Notes: generated by a model not told the origin, from the letters alone. A stretch of DNA of 64,000 nucleotides from Mactromeris polynyma (GCA_032209605.1 JASFXZ010000027.1:9629372-9693371), one strand, 5' to 3'. Counted from the stretch's first letter, positions 1 to 13,800 are shown. Made by a program: numbers and translations.

Positions 1-293
1 ACAAAGAATTTTGATATTCTATGTAGTTACTTGTTATATCAGTTCAGTTGATATATATCAAATCATTAACCTTGGACTTATGTCGATGTAAATTGTTGTT
101 AAATACACAGTACTGAAATTGTTTTACTACTGGTGGGGATTCTATGAATATTCAGTGGTTAATGAAGTGCAAACTGAACACGCAATTCTTTGCTTGTCTG
201 CTTTGAATAAAACACAGAGCTTTTATGTAGCTTAATTGTTGCCATCATTGCTTTCTGTGATTACATCCACAAAAATGTTAAATATTGGGTTTA

Positions 294-427
294 GCTCAGT
301 TGCTGAGGAGGTCCCAATGATAATGTAACCTACAGACAAGCGTCTGCCTCCACTTGCAGTGCTCAGTTGCTGAGGAGGTCCCAATGATAATGTAACCTAC
401 AGACAAGCGTCTGCCTCCACTTGCAGT
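294..427. repeat. 67-bp tandem duplication (two copies)
   Basis: Positions 294-360 and 361-427 are the same 67-bp unit, and a further 9 bases of the unit follow (428-436). The copies appear identical by eye, which suggests a recent duplication. The unit includes the words GCTCAGTTGCTGAGGAGG and AGACAAGCGTCTGCC. No function is apparent. Confidence 0.9.
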
Positions 428-616
428 GCTCAGTTGTCAAATAAAATAATTGACTTCACATTGAAGTTTTCAAATTTCAGTCATCCAAGACTAATTTTTC
501 AGAAATTGACTATAAACTGTACAAGTTTTTGATTTCTGATATTACACTAATGGTTTGTTAATCTTACCCTTATCGAAACTGAACTGTATGACACTGAAAG
601 AGTAGTGCGTCACATA

Positions 617-1295
617 CACAGGATATTATCAAGAGTTCTCTCCCTTTATCCTTTCTATAGAATATGTATATAGAGTATGTACTATATAATCTCTCCATTT
701 ACAGTACTATATGTATTTAGAGGTATCACCGTAAGGCACACTAGCCCCATTTTATAACCTTTTTATTGCATATGTTCGACTCTAGTGAAGAGGTGCGTAA
801 TGTTATATCAGAAAACAAGACAATAGTATACAAGTTAACAAGTTGAATAATGTATTAAATAAATAATTGAACATTTTAGAAATGATTTAGAATCAACTTG
901 TCTAGATCTATACGTCTAAAATGGTATCTTGAAATTCTTAAAAGTTCATCACACAGATTTTGCCAAATTTTAAATACAAACTTTGACGTTTTAATCCTAG
1001 CAGGCGGATCAGCCATTTGAACGTTGGCCATCTGTTCAATGTTTCGTTTCTGAACGTCGATTTCCCGCGCTAAACAATGACGTCACACCAGAAGTATACC
1101 AAATATTGAGATTCGGCACTCCCGGAAGTATGCCAAATATCTGATATTCGGCACACCAGGTCACATGATCATAGATATTGGCCTCACATTGTCCATATAC
1201 GTTTATTTACAGTGCAAATTTGTCACTATATTTAGTAACATATGATATATACTATAGAAAGGATAAATGGAGAGAACTGGACACAATCTCCTGTA
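617..1295. mobile_element. 679-bp inverted-repeat element, CACAGG family, with exact 8-bp target duplication
   Basis: The left arm (617-660) and right arm (about 1252-1295) are inverted copies of the family end: CACAGG, then GAGTTCTCTCCCTTTATCC and TTCTATAG. The element is flanked by GTCACATA at 609-616 and again at 1296-1303, an exact 8-bp direct repeat as left by hAT-type transposition. The interior (661-1251) is unlike the other copies in the window, so this is either a longer family member or a short copy that received a second insertion. Confidence 0.8.
1089..1154. repeat. Short direct repeat, two diverged units of about 32 bp
   Basis: Positions 1089-1119 and 1123-1154 are near copies that each run from GAAGTAT through CCAAATAT to ATTCGGCAC. 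The pair lies in the interior of the 617-1295 element. Confidence 0.6.
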
Positions 1296-3514
1296 GTCAC
1301 ATATCTTGCTGCAATAAAGCAATTGATACATGTGTTATATAAGCCAGTGCAATATTGTATCAACAAACAGTAGTACTAGTATGAGCATTCCTGGCCATCT
1401 ACTATATTTTCATTATCATTAATATGTTCTAAGTTGATCTGCAGACTCGCATGTTTTTATTCAAGCCCGTCTGTAAACTAGTTCCCGCTTCTGTAACTTT
1501 TTGGACCGCATATTTGTCTGATTGATATAAAGTGTCTTACACTGTTTGCCAAATAGATCCAGCCTTTTGTAGCTAGAGAAAATATTCATTCTACAGATGA
1601 TTTTAAATTTTCCATTTTTTACCCGACGGAATGAATGTTTACAAGACATGCAAGTTGGTCAGACACAATCAGCAAACTCTGGCCGTAGGTGAATTTTCAG
1701 TGTTTCTATGGGGGGGGGGGGTAAGATAGAAATTTTAAGAACTTGTGTAAACGCAGGAAATCCCAGTCTGTTGTGCAAGAATATAATTTTTGATGCATTG
1801 CTTTACTGGATCATTTCACCAGCATGTTGGTAAAATTAAACTGTATACTTTCCTGACATTTTTCTGACTGCTCTGGTAGTTTAGTCATCAAGACATAAAT
1901 CTGCTGATTAACTTTCGTACTGTCATTTATTTTAATCTTATTTTCAATTGACTACTATATTTGTTTATGTCTTACTTCTATTTTAACAGAATGGCTTATA
2001 AGAGGTACTTAACTTATTGCATGAATGCATGGTGTTGTCAGTTGTTAGTTTACAAACATTGTCTTCATGTTTTGCCACTGATAGTTATCCTAGATTGATG
2101 CACAAATGGACACATACCATTTAAATTCATGATTTTTGCCAGTTTTCATATTCACTGAGGCAATTTTATGTTTTCTTATTTGCATGTAAATATGTTGTGA
2201 TATTATTGAGATCTTGCACATTTTTTGCAGTACATGTATTAAAAATGAGATAAATCTCACAGATTAGTAGTCTAACCTAGTCATCTGTTCATCTAGGTAC
2301 TCTGTCAAGACTTTTGGTGCTTGAGAACAACTCGAAAACATGTTTAATGTGATTTATCAAAATCTGATTTATTTTACCCTAATTGTATAAAAATTTGTAC
2401 CACATGATGGCAAAAACCATGAGAGTGTGTCAGTTGTGACTTGCACTGACACTAAACAGCATGCAAGTTTGGCAAGCAAAACATTTCCCATATACTCCCC
2501 TCCCAATTTTACAGTCTACACATAAGTATTCATCTGGAAATAATACCTTAATATACGCTACATAAACACCACATACTCCTCAAGTGTTTTTTAGTTTTTA
2601 GTTATAAATAAAATACCTAGTAACTGTATATTAGTGTAGATATTGATACTTTATTTAGCATGAACCTGCCTCACATATAATGAGATAGTAATTTTCCAAG
2701 AATATTTTACAAGTCCTTCCCTTTAGCTTCAGTTGCTTTATACTTAATATATGTGTGCAGCCATTATAAAATCAAAGAGTTGTGAAGCAGATTGATGTTG
2801 ACACAGGTTTCTTTTGACCTGAGTTAGAACAAATCAAGGGATTTTACAGCAAAGAAGGTTTATGCAGTTATATATCTTTAGAGTTTTACCCTATGGATTT
2901 TAGAAGATGAATTGCATTTTTAGCATATTTTACTGCAGTACATTTCTCCTTTTTCTTTAACCCATATATTATTCTTCATTCAAACAGTACTTTTATCTCT
3001 GTAAGTAGATAAGTAAATTATATTGTCTTACAAACAATATAATTTACTTGCCATTCATTTCCTTCTCTAGCCCTTTAAATGTTCTTCATTTTAAACTTTG
3101 TTCCAAATACCATGAGTTGATGGAAGATTGTCATTGACTCACTAAATAAATATTTGGACCTTAGTGTAAACTGTACGCATTCTCTAAATTTTCTTACCAT
3201 TGTGATACATATGATAACATTGTTTATTCGAGATTTAAAGTATTCCCTCTTGTTAAAATGTACTACATGGCGCAAACTTTGAGATTCAATGTATCAATCA
3301 TGAATTATTAAAACTATGCAAAATGCTATAATTATGAGTTTTGTTTCTAGCCTTTCTGTTACATGATAGTTATAAGTGACTCTGAGTATGAAGAATGCAA
3401 TATTCTGCATCTGTCATTGAAATAAAGAAATTATTTTATTATCATAATTTTATTACCATTATTATTGTTATTATTATTATGTATTATTATTGTATTTGGT
3501 ACCCATTACTGAAC

Positions 3515-3645
3515 TACAAGAGATAGTTGTGAGTTCTAGTTCTTTCCCTTTATCCCATGTACTATTATGTATATATACTATAAAAGGGATAAGTGGAGAG
3601 AACTCTAGAATGGATAAAGGGGAGAACCCGTGTCAATTTCCAGTG
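3515..3645. mobile_element. 131-bp MITE, CACAGG family, with exact 8-bp target duplication
   Basis: The inverted arms carry the family words GAGTTCT...CCCTTTATCCC and AAAGGGATAAG...GAGAACTC. TACTGAAC flanks both sides (3507-3514 and 3646-3653), an exact 8-bp duplication. The terminal bases have drifted from CACAGG. An additional internal copy of the GGATAAAGGGGAGAA word lies near the right end. Confidence 0.8.
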
Positions 3646-3734
3646 TACTGAACAAGGCAGAGCATCGTGTAATATGTGCACATGTTTACCAGTAGTTAAA
3701 ATACATTCTTGTAACTTGCACTACACAACTAGCT

Positions 3735-3975
3735 CAGGCTGAGATCTCCCGAAGAATCTCAAATAGAAATCTTAGCTCAATACATGTATTGAGATTTGGC
3801 TCAAATCGGAGTCAGACTTTGAAACAAATCTCAATTTGAATCTCTTTAAAAAAAATTGAGTAAAATTTCGATCTCAGTTTTTTCGTTCTTGGCTGAGAAA
3901 AATCTTAAGAATTTGAGACAATATTTGAGCTGTAGCTCATATTGAGATGCTTCGAAAGATCAGTGCCAGGTAACA
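3735..3975. mobile_element. MITE-like inverted-repeat element of the GAGATCTCCCGAAG family, copy 1
   Basis: Left end GAGATCTCCCGAAGAATCTC and right end GAGATGCTTCGAAAGATCAG are inverted relatives. The interior has alternating TTGAGATTT and CTCAGCTCAAAT words. A second copy of similar length lies at 15655-15902 with the same order of words, so this is a dispersed family and not a chance palindrome. Confidence 0.75.
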
Positions 3976-4342
3976 TCAGAAAATATTTTAGCTGAGTGAT
4001 ATATAGCAATTAGAGCTTTCATCTTGACTTTGTATATATGCAGGAGAGCTTAAAATATTGTATGAAATGCTAGATGATTTGCTATTTCAAGATAGTGCTT
4101 ATGATGCATACTATCTAATTTGTATGTTAACAATGTTGTGAAAAGCAATATCACTTGTTTATAATAATCATACTCATGCTGCATATGAATTATCAAATCT
4201 TGCCGTTTAAACCCATGATTCAAATTGTTGTTTTTCAGCGTTTTCAATATTTTGATGAGTAAGCACAACAGTATAAATTGTAACTTCTTCTTTATCAAAA
4301 ATAGTTTATAACGCTTATATCTCATATCCTCAATATTTTAGC

Positions 4343-4430
4343 CACAGGAGGTTGTCATGAGTTCTCTCCCTTTATCCCTTCTATAGTTCTCTCCTTTTAT
4401 CAGGGAAGAGAACTCATGACAATCTCCTGT
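4343..4430. mobile_element. 88-bp near-perfect hairpin MITE, CACAGG family
   Basis: It runs from CACAGGAGGTTGTCATGAG to CTCATGACAATCTCCTGT, so the arms are about 30 bp and almost complementary around a short middle. This is the most compact copy of the family here. No clear target duplication was found at the borders. Confidence 0.8.
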
Positions 4431-4803
4431 TGATGTTATCCTATGGAATACTAAAGCTTTATCTTCTTATAAACATTGAAGAAAATATCGAGTCATAAAA
4501 TCACTTTCAGATTATGCAAACTTATACCATACTATAAAACAGTCAATTCTTAAGTTATTTTTATCATAATAAATGCTGTGTACTTAAGAAAAAAGTTATT
4601 AAAATTGTTTACTAAGATTCCAATATTTCTTTTGATTTAGGTTTTAATCTCCGTTACTGACTGTGATAAATCGAGATACTGGTATATATAGCCATTGTTA
4701 CAGTGTACAAGTATATTTGTCAATTTTATTAGTAAACAGTTTGTTTTTGTCCTAACAACTCACCATGTTCTCATTTATAGTTTATAATGTGCTTGTATTT
4801 CAG

Positions 4804-7800
4804 TGGACCACCCAGATATGGTAAGAGAGGAGCTGCATCATATGATGAGTGGCTCGGACGAAAAGTTTCGGCTGAACAAAAAATCATCGACGTAAAAAAG
4901 AGTGAAATGGAAAAGAAAAAATTGGAGGAAGAAGAAAGGTGGGTAGAGAGTAGCATCAGTGTACTAGATATTTGTGCTTGATTGCAGGTGATAGTCTTAA
5001 GGTACACAGTCATATTTTTGACAAATTATCCTTACTCATAAATATGAGAAAATTGGTGGTACATGCCTTCATACAGAATGTACTCTTCACTATTGCATTG
5101 TCACTTTTCTTACGTTCTGCAAAACCACAAATACAAGTGTCAGATACTAGTATTTTCTATCTTGACCTATGCACCAAGTTACCGTAGTGCTAGCATACAC
5201 AATATCTGCATCAAACACATGTTTTGCAGTTCCAGGAAAATGTTTCAATGTAATGTTTTAGTGAATGTCTGTATGAAGGCATTAACATGTCATTGTCTAA
5301 AACTTAGCAAAATCAGACTGTCTACCTTCAAATGTTGCATTGGGACTGGCTTCCAAAATGTCGGCTTCTCAAACTTACATTGTATAATCTAATATCTTGT
5401 CTTGACAGCTGATATGGAATGTATTTATAATGTTTGATGAGTGTACATATACAATAACAAGACTAATTTTGATGCAAAGCATCAAAACGGCGGCACAAGT
5501 TTTAGGAAGCATGATATTGAAGATTTATTATTTTGTTTATCAATAAATAAGAAAGTATGATCATCACCAAGCCATAATTCTGGTAAGAATCATCCATACA
5601 CGAAACGTAGATAGAACGAAACGGATCTAAAAATATACATGATTATAACTTCTAGTTTTACAGATCTAAAAGAACTATTGGGATATCAAAAGGGAAAAAT
5701 ATCCACTAAAAATGTCAAAACAACGTAATTAAAAGTTCAGTTCAACCATCAGCATTTGATCTCGAATGTACTGAATCCGTTTTACTGCCAATGCGTTATT
5801 TGAACAACAAATGCTATGACGTTTTCAACGACAATTTTCATTGGCTGAATTTTGTTTACATATTACCATCAGTACATAACTTATATGGGTCAAGTTAAGG
5901 CAATGTATATTGCATAGTTTGGTCACTGTATTTATATTTGTACATTATAAACTGCATTCATGAACTTATTAATATGGATTAACATTTTTTGTTTAACAAT
6001 TTGCTTTTTTATAAGTACAATTTCAATTTGCGTGCACAGCATTAGGAACCATTTCCTGAACTTTGATGATGAATTGAGCGTAGTTGTGAAACGAAGCTAT
6101 GTAATACACGATGCCTAACCGTTTTCGTGACTAGCTGTTGTAAATTCTTATAAGCATACGTAAAACATTTTTTAAAGCTTTTTATTAACGGTAAAAATAC
6201 ATTTTAAATATTTTGACATTTTTTTATTATCAATTAGTACACTTTTTTTATCTGTATAATTAGAATCACGTTTTGTAAGAACAATTTAAAAAAGCATAAT
6301 ACCAATGGCTTCTCCCATTTCGATTATGCAACTCCATGTACCTAGATTAAAAATTATTCAAATAGACGACGGCCTGAAGGCCGCCGTCAACAAGACACAT
6401 ACTTAACTGAATACCAAACACAAAATATTGAGATATTGATGTTAAGTACCACAGGAGAATTGTCATGAGTTCTCTCTCTCTCTCTTTATCCATTCTAGAG
6501 TTCTCTCCTTTTACCTACATACTGTAAAGAAGAGATGAAGGGAAATACCTCTTGAGGGGATAAAGGGAGAGAACTCGTGACAATCTCCTGTGTTAAATAC
6601 AATGAATGTGAATATATTTATAATAGACACAGTTTTCAAATCATTATTCTATTACAGGAATATCATATCACATCAAATATTTATTTCAACATTCTGATAT
6701 TAACTTCTATAATGAAATTCATCAGTATGCTTCATGTAAGCAGCAGCCTTCAGGTATAGTTTATTCAAGCATTTCATTGAGATGTTTTACTTTGCCATCA
6801 AACCATTGCATTGAACATAATTATGCTACATTTAAACTCACATAGGAGCAGCTTATAAATAAAACTGCTAAAAAGTAAATCATTGTAATGAACATTTAAT
6901 TGTATGGTATTATTTTTTATCATATTTTTTGTTACTTTTTTGCAATGCAGTACATGTTTATTGAGAATACATTGAGAGTTTGATGCAATACTATGATTAC
7001 TCAGTGTTGATAAAGGCACATTTACGATAGCAATGCGTCAAACTCCTGATGTTACATATAAATGCAAACATTACTAATTTACATATGTTCACTAAAACTT
7101 GTTTTAGATTGTTGAAACTGTAAGTAATCTGTGTTGTTATGCATGAAGTCAGAAACATTATTTATTATTTAGTGATCTATTCAGTCAGATATAGATAGGA
7201 AGAGGTTGTGTTCAAATCAAATTAAGGTCAAGAGTTTTAATCCCAGTGCATCTGTCAATGTTTTATGTCACCAAGGGGTGGGGGCAGGTATACAGGGGAC
7301 TTTCTGTACTGGATAATTACTGACAGGACTGACGAGCAGGGCTTTGACCGGCTCAGACTTACTCAGAGACTGCCGGAATGTTGAAATTTTCAAGTTGAGG
7401 ATGTTTATGCGTAGATCCAGGTCTATGTCCCAGAGGATGTTTATGCGTAGATCCAGGTCTATATCCCAGAGGATGTTTATGCGTAGATCCAGGTCTATGT
7501 CCCAGAGGATGTTTATGCGTAGATCCAGGTCTATGTCCCAGAGGATGTTTATGCGTAGATCCAGGTCTATGTCCCAGAGGATGTTTATGCGTAGATCCAG
7601 GTCTATGTCCCAGAGGATGTTTATGCGTAGATCCAGGTCTATGTCCCAGAGGATGTTTATGCGTAGATCCAGGTCTATATCCCAGAGGATGTTTATGCGT
7701 AGATCCAGGTCTATGTCCCAGAGGATGTTTATGCGTAGATCCAGGTCTATGTCCCAGAGGATGTTTATGCGTAGATCCAGGTCTATGTCCCAGAGGATGT

Positions 7801-10800
7801 TTATGCGTAGATCCAGGTCTATGTCCCAGAGGATGTTTATGCGTAGATCCAGGTCTATGTCCCAGAGGATGTTTATGCGTAGATCCAGGTCTATGTCCCA
7901 GAGGATTTTACTACTCTATTTGTCACATTCTCTTCCACAGGTTCTATATCTCACTGTGCTGGTCATATGTTATATACACGTTTTATGCTGATACTGCATT
8001 TATTGTGTTCACACATTTGCTGATATTTGCATTCATTGAGAATACATTCATGCAGATATTTGCAATGTTGTCTTTTATGTTTACTTTAGAGATTTGTTAG
8101 AGAATATGAAATAGAAATGTTCTCCTTGTTTACCACATTTATCACTCAGTTTTTATTGAGAAAATGTTAGAAAAGTTTTACAGTCTGTTGTATAATCCAG
8201 TGTAGAAATCATGGGGCGAAAGTAAAACAAGTGTATCTGTATTTATAGTAACGACGCAGATAGCCTTGTTTCGCCTTCACCTCTTCATATATTAGTAATC
8301 ATTGCATAGATTGAGCTTCATTACATACTATAGTATCCAGGAAGTTAGTGCTTACGCTATAGTGTGTACGTACCAGTATTTGCGGATACACATGACTGAC
8401 TTATATGTTTTACGGCATTAAATGTCTATGGAGAGTAACAGAATGGGTCAGTCATGTGTGTCCAAGGAGGATGTATAAATGTACGCTAATGGTTAAGGAT
8501 AAATTTGTTTGATTTCTTATTTCTTGTGTTGAAGCTAGCTTTGATTTAAAAATAGGTTTAAAATTTGCTCATCAAGAATATCAAGAGTCGAGATTTAACT
8601 ATTAAGTCACAGAAATGAGATTAAGTGAACTTGGCACATGGTGTTGTTAAGGCTCAAACATAGATAAATTGATTCTTTATGATTTACGGTATAATTCATG
8701 GCTTTTTGTCATCTGTCAGGTAGAAGTATTTAAGTGCATTTGTGTTGAAAACTTCAATAAAATATTTTATGGAGGATTTGATATATCACAATTGTGACTC
8801 ACTTTTGGTAAAGCAATAGAAACAACAGTTGTGTGTCAAACCCTCCAATATACCCTCAATGAATTGATCATTAATTGCTAAATTAATTAAAGCAAAATGT
8901 TTAAGTGTTGGTGAACTTATAATGAGTTATACACTTTGATTTTTATCAGCCGGGACGAAGACGATCGAAGGTAAAGTATATGTGAAGATCTTACGTTGTT
9001 GTAGAATTCTTCTGTTAAATGAACGAAGGTTCAACAATGTTTTAATGAGTCACACACTGAATACCGACGCACAGCAATAATTTTACCTGTATACAATGTA
9101 CTAATATATTTTCTCCCGTAAACATGTGGAAGAGAGTTTTAATATTTATTGTTCATTCCTGTACTAAATACAATACAATTTGACATTCCTTGCAGTGGTA
9201 CATAACCAATACATGCATTATAATGTAGATTCATCCATCAATGCATTTATAATCTATTCATTTCCATTAATTAACACTTTATCAGTGGATATAGAATCAA
9301 TTCAGTGCTTTATTATTTTGTAGTTTGCGAAGTTGCGAAACATTATAGCTAAATTCTGTAAGAGTTACATGTATAACATTTTACTGTTGGAGACAATCAT
9401 TTGTCCTCCACCTTTGATTCGGTTAGTTGTCAGTTGCTTGCGGAACAGGAAGTTAGTACTGGTTGATTATAAATTCCAGGAAAACTGGTTAGGTCAACTG
9501 ACCGCCTTGTATAAGTGAAAAGGGTTAAAAAATGGCATTAAACCATTGATAATATCAATAAAAACATGTTTGTATCAATTTGGGTCAGCCATTGTATCTG
9601 TAATATTGCATTGTTGCTTATTACCATATGTTTACATTACTGTTTAGTATGAGTGTAATTATTGGAGTCACATCATGCACAAAAAAAACATGACAAAATA
9701 AGAAGTGACCAATTATGGTACATACATGTATATATATACCCATAGCTGCTTGTAAAATTTATGACCAGCATAGTTATGGGTAAATCTACATCTATTGCAA
9801 AATCTCAATTGCATTTTGTGCATGAATATTCTACGATGTCCTGGTCATACGTTTAAGTGTTCAAAAACACAGGTGGCCGGTGCGTAGCCATGACATTTAA
9901 AACCCGCATTGAAAAAAAATATTTTTCACTCTGTTCTTATAGTAAGATAAAGGTGTCCAACTTCATACGTATTTACAATGAAAATATATACACACATTTG
10001 CTTTGACATACTTTTCAAAGCCATTTCTCAACCGATTTTTATCACTGATGTCTTAAAATACACACAAGGGATTTATGTCGACAGTGTATATACTCAAAAA
10101 ATATTCCCAAACAGAATAGACTGTTTTTTTTAACGTCAAACATCAAGAATGGCTAGGTCGGACAACTTCCTACCGTTAGACCGAGTCGGTAGTTTCAGAA
10201 CAAAACTACTATAAATCGCTATTCACCTGACGAACGACTTTAGATTTCAATAAGAAACATTAAAAAAAGTATATTTCAATATCAAACAACTTACAAATCG
10301 TCATACAGACGCGGAGATCGCTATTTTTTCGCTCTCAACTTTCGTTTTACGCGAACGCAGCCATTTTGAAAGGTGGTACCCGGCTCTGCGTAAGAACACA
10401 TTTCGTAAGCCGAAAACCAAGTTTTTTGGTTTTCGGCTTACAAAATGTGTTCTTACGCAGAGCCGGGTACCATCTGTCAAAAAGGCAGCATTCGCGTAAA
10501 GGGAAAACTATGAGTGAAAAATAGCGATCTCCGCGTCTGTATGTCGATTTGAAAGTTGTTTGATATTGCAATATACTTTTTTTAATGTTTCTTATTGAAA
10601 TCTAAAGTCGTTCGTCAGGTGAATAGCGATTTATAGTAGTTTTGTTCTGAAAATACCGACTCGGTCTAACGGTAGGAAGTTGTCCGACCTAGCCATTCTT
10701 GATGTTTGACGTTAAAAAAAACAGTCTATTCTGTTTGTGAATATTTTTTGAGTATATACACTGTCGACATATATCCCTTGTGTGTATTTTAAGACATCAG

Positions 10801-13800
10801 TGATAAAAATCGGTTGAGAAATGGCTTTGAAAAGTATGTCAAAGCAAATGTGTGTATATATTTTCATTGTAAATACGTATGAAGTTGGACACCTTTATCT
10901 TACTATAAGAACAGAGTGAAAAATATTTTTTTTCAATGCGGGTTTTAAATGTCATGGCTACGCACCGGCCACCTGTGTTCAAAAAGAGCTTACAATTATT
11001 ATATTTGGATTTTTGTTCAGTTCTGTTGTGTTCCATAATTGATTTTCCTTTATGTTTCCAAAGATCATACCTGGTAGTTTTAGAACAAGAAATTTTAATT
11101 GATCGTATGTTTCTCTACGTTGCTTCTCAAAGAATTGTCGAACAACAACAAAAATTAATAGCTTTTTTTAAATTGCTCAATAACCATTCATTTTCTTTGA
11201 TGGGACTTGAAGATTTTTGTTTCTGAATGAAAACTGGTACAGAACAATGTCTGTAGTATATAGACTGAAAGGCCTGGTTTTTATACTGAACAGAATCTCT
11301 GGATGATTGCAAAATTGGGTACAGACAGAGGGGATAATAACCCAACAGTTCATTTGAACATGTTGTCCAATTTAATACAATGTAACACACATTTCTCATC
11401 CTGGTTTTGTAAGGCCATGCTGTTTTATATTTTTGTTAAGTGTCCGCATGTGCATAAGTTAAAAAAATTGCCAAATGAAGTAACCGCTGTGTCGTATTTA
11501 CATGTTTTTGTAAATGACTTTTGTTAACTTGCATGTTTGAAAATAGTGAGTGAAAACTAGTCAGGTTTTCTGTTAGACTTCTAATGTTTTATAAAGAAAC
11601 AAATTGTTTAGTTTTATATTTATCATGTCAACCTCATTAAAACATGTGAAATGATACGTCAGTTTATAATCTAGCTTTGCGTTTTTTCGAAACAACTTTG
11701 TATTGGTTTTTTTAATAGGTAGCTAGGTTTCGCAAACTGGGGTCGACGCTCGACAAAATTTAAAAAACAGTATGGCCTAATGTTATCACCCAGAATTCAG
11801 TGCTTCATTGTCAGTAAGCAACCACTTTGCCAATTAAGTATCGAGAGAGTTTTAAATCACAGTTTAAAGTATTGCTAAGTAACAAGACCTGAAGGCAACA
11901 TCAACATATGTATATATACCTATGGTCTAAAAATTGCAGTAAATCATGACATCGATTAAACCTCAGCAAAACAATCTATTGTATGTATCTACACTGTTGA
12001 TAGCTGAAATTTTGATTTTTCTAGTGACTCTAATAGTTCTGATCAGAGGTAATGACTATGACTTTTTAACTATGTTCACCTATGTATATGTTTGTATAAA
12101 GAAATCTACCATCACATCTAGTAATGCTCAGGTTGTCAACCAAGTATAATCCAATTTAAACAGAAGCATACAAAGATTTGTCTTTTGTGATTGCTGTGTC
12201 AACCAAAAAAGTTTAGCTTGTTAACATGATAGAGGCCACATTTGACATCAGAACATCATGAAACTTTGTCAGAATGTGTATCACTCTGGGTCACGTGGGG
12301 TAAAAACTAGGCCACTCTGTACCAACTTTTTGTATAGACATCAGATTTACTTACAACGTTGATGTTTACCATCAGGCCATATTGAGCAGTGGTACTCCGG
12401 TGAGAGATCCAGGGTTACGCTAAGGTCCTCTCGTTACAATATATTTGTGTTCAGATCAATATTTTACAATTGCGCCAGCTATTTTCTTATCTTAAAAAGG
12501 AAGTGGAGGAATTTTAAAATGACACACTTACCACTTTAACAAATGTATTGTTGTTGCATTAAAGGTACTATTGTACCATGACCTTATAAACATGTCTAAG
12601 TTTTTGTACTGTTTGGTTGACAACCCGATTTTGTACATTCACAATAACAAGACTACATGTATATGTTTGTTTAGAGTAAACATATAGATTTCACAATAGC
12701 ACAGAAGGAATAAATGTATAGTGTTGATCACAAAATCATTCGCTTTCTGTACCACAACTGAAGGCTTTACGTAGATCGGAGAGAATAATGCAGGGGCCTT
12801 ATTCACAAACATTTTCAAACTGCAACTTGCGTTCCTACACAGCACTTTGAGTCCACTACCGCTACAGTCACATGAAGGTATCGGAATAAGTGCCCTATGT
12901 TAAAGGACAGTAACTGAAACTCAAGACTAAGATTGTAAAATGTTTATTTTGCTACTACGTTGTTATACCAGAATCGATTCTGATAAAACTTGGAAAAACT
13001 GTAGTGTGAATTCAATTCTTTCGACAAATATTTGTGCATGTAGATATAATAAAAACAAAAGGCTCGTAAGTCTGAGTTTCAGGCTTAAAATGTTTGTGAG
13101 TAAGGCCCCAGACCTAAGATAGGCAAGCATGCTTGTAAAAGTGCTTATTTAGAAGATAGAGTCATAAATGTATGTGTTGTCTATAAAATTCTGAGGATTT
13201 GACACAAAAACTAACGTAACTGCCTCTTTATTGAAACAAAGTTACAAGTTTTACCAAACCCTCGAGTTTTTGTATGTTTCATTTATATAGACATTGACAG
13301 TAGATGTTTCTTAGAAGTATAGCATTATGGTAAAGGTAATCTTTAACTATCAGACAGGGACATATTCTTAAATCATGCTGTTAAATATTAATAACACATC
13401 GGAAATGTTTTTTTCCATGGAGACAGTTCAAACAAATGTTTAACTCCTGAATAATAATATATAAGGATGCTTTTATGTTTGTTACCATACTATTTATTTG
13501 AGGTAAAACACTATTGCTTCCTGACACTGTTATATCGTTGCATTGCTGTAAAATTTGATGCTGGAAAAAATTAACCAACTGCAAAATTCTGTTTGGAACA
13601 AAACTATTTCAACGACAGGAGATTCTTTTCCTCAATGCCTTTCATTTTTCTCCCTGTATCCCTTCTGTGTATTGTACTATAGAAGGGATAAAGGGAGATA
13701 ACTTAAGAATGGATGAAGAGAGAGAACTCTGATTTATAACTGCTTCCTTACCAAAATTGAGTTGCAATAGTTTCGTTCCAAACTTCAGATTTTTAAGTAT

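Larger units (their letters stand above)
1..4803. other. Non-coding stretch upstream of the first recognised exon
   Basis: No coding exon could be recognised here. It is AT-rich and is probably intron of the coiled-coil gene whose next exon begins at 4804, because that exon opens in mid-codon and so needs an upstream exon. It holds a 67-bp tandem duplication, three inverted-repeat elements of the CACAGG family, one copy of a second MITE family (3735-3975), a short G run near 1711 and TTA-rich simple sequence near 3455-3495. Short open frames in it lack coding character. Confidence 0.5.
5474..8940. other. Intronic stretch of the coiled-coil gene
   Basis: AT-rich intron with no exon recognised. 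It holds a short perfect GC hairpin at 6364-6388, a CACAGG MITE at 6450-6592, the 36-bp minisatellite at 7401-7904 and an inverted repeat at 8384-8463. Words at 5494 (ACGGCGGC) and 6381 (GCCGCCGT) are inverted and might bound a decayed element, but this is weak. Confidence 0.5.

Noticed and set aside
6364..6388. GC-rich perfect hairpin as a regulatory structure
   Set aside because: It is short and intronic, with no supporting context, so only its presence is recorded.
5474..6395. Possible transposon bounded by ACGGCGGC and GCCGCCGT
   Set aside because: The shared ends are only eight bases, and no target duplication or second copy was found.
11946..12149. 67-codon frame with a hydrophobic segment
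   Set aside because: It lies in the intron of the coiled-coil gene and has no evidence of expression; AT-rich DNA often yields hydrophobic frames.
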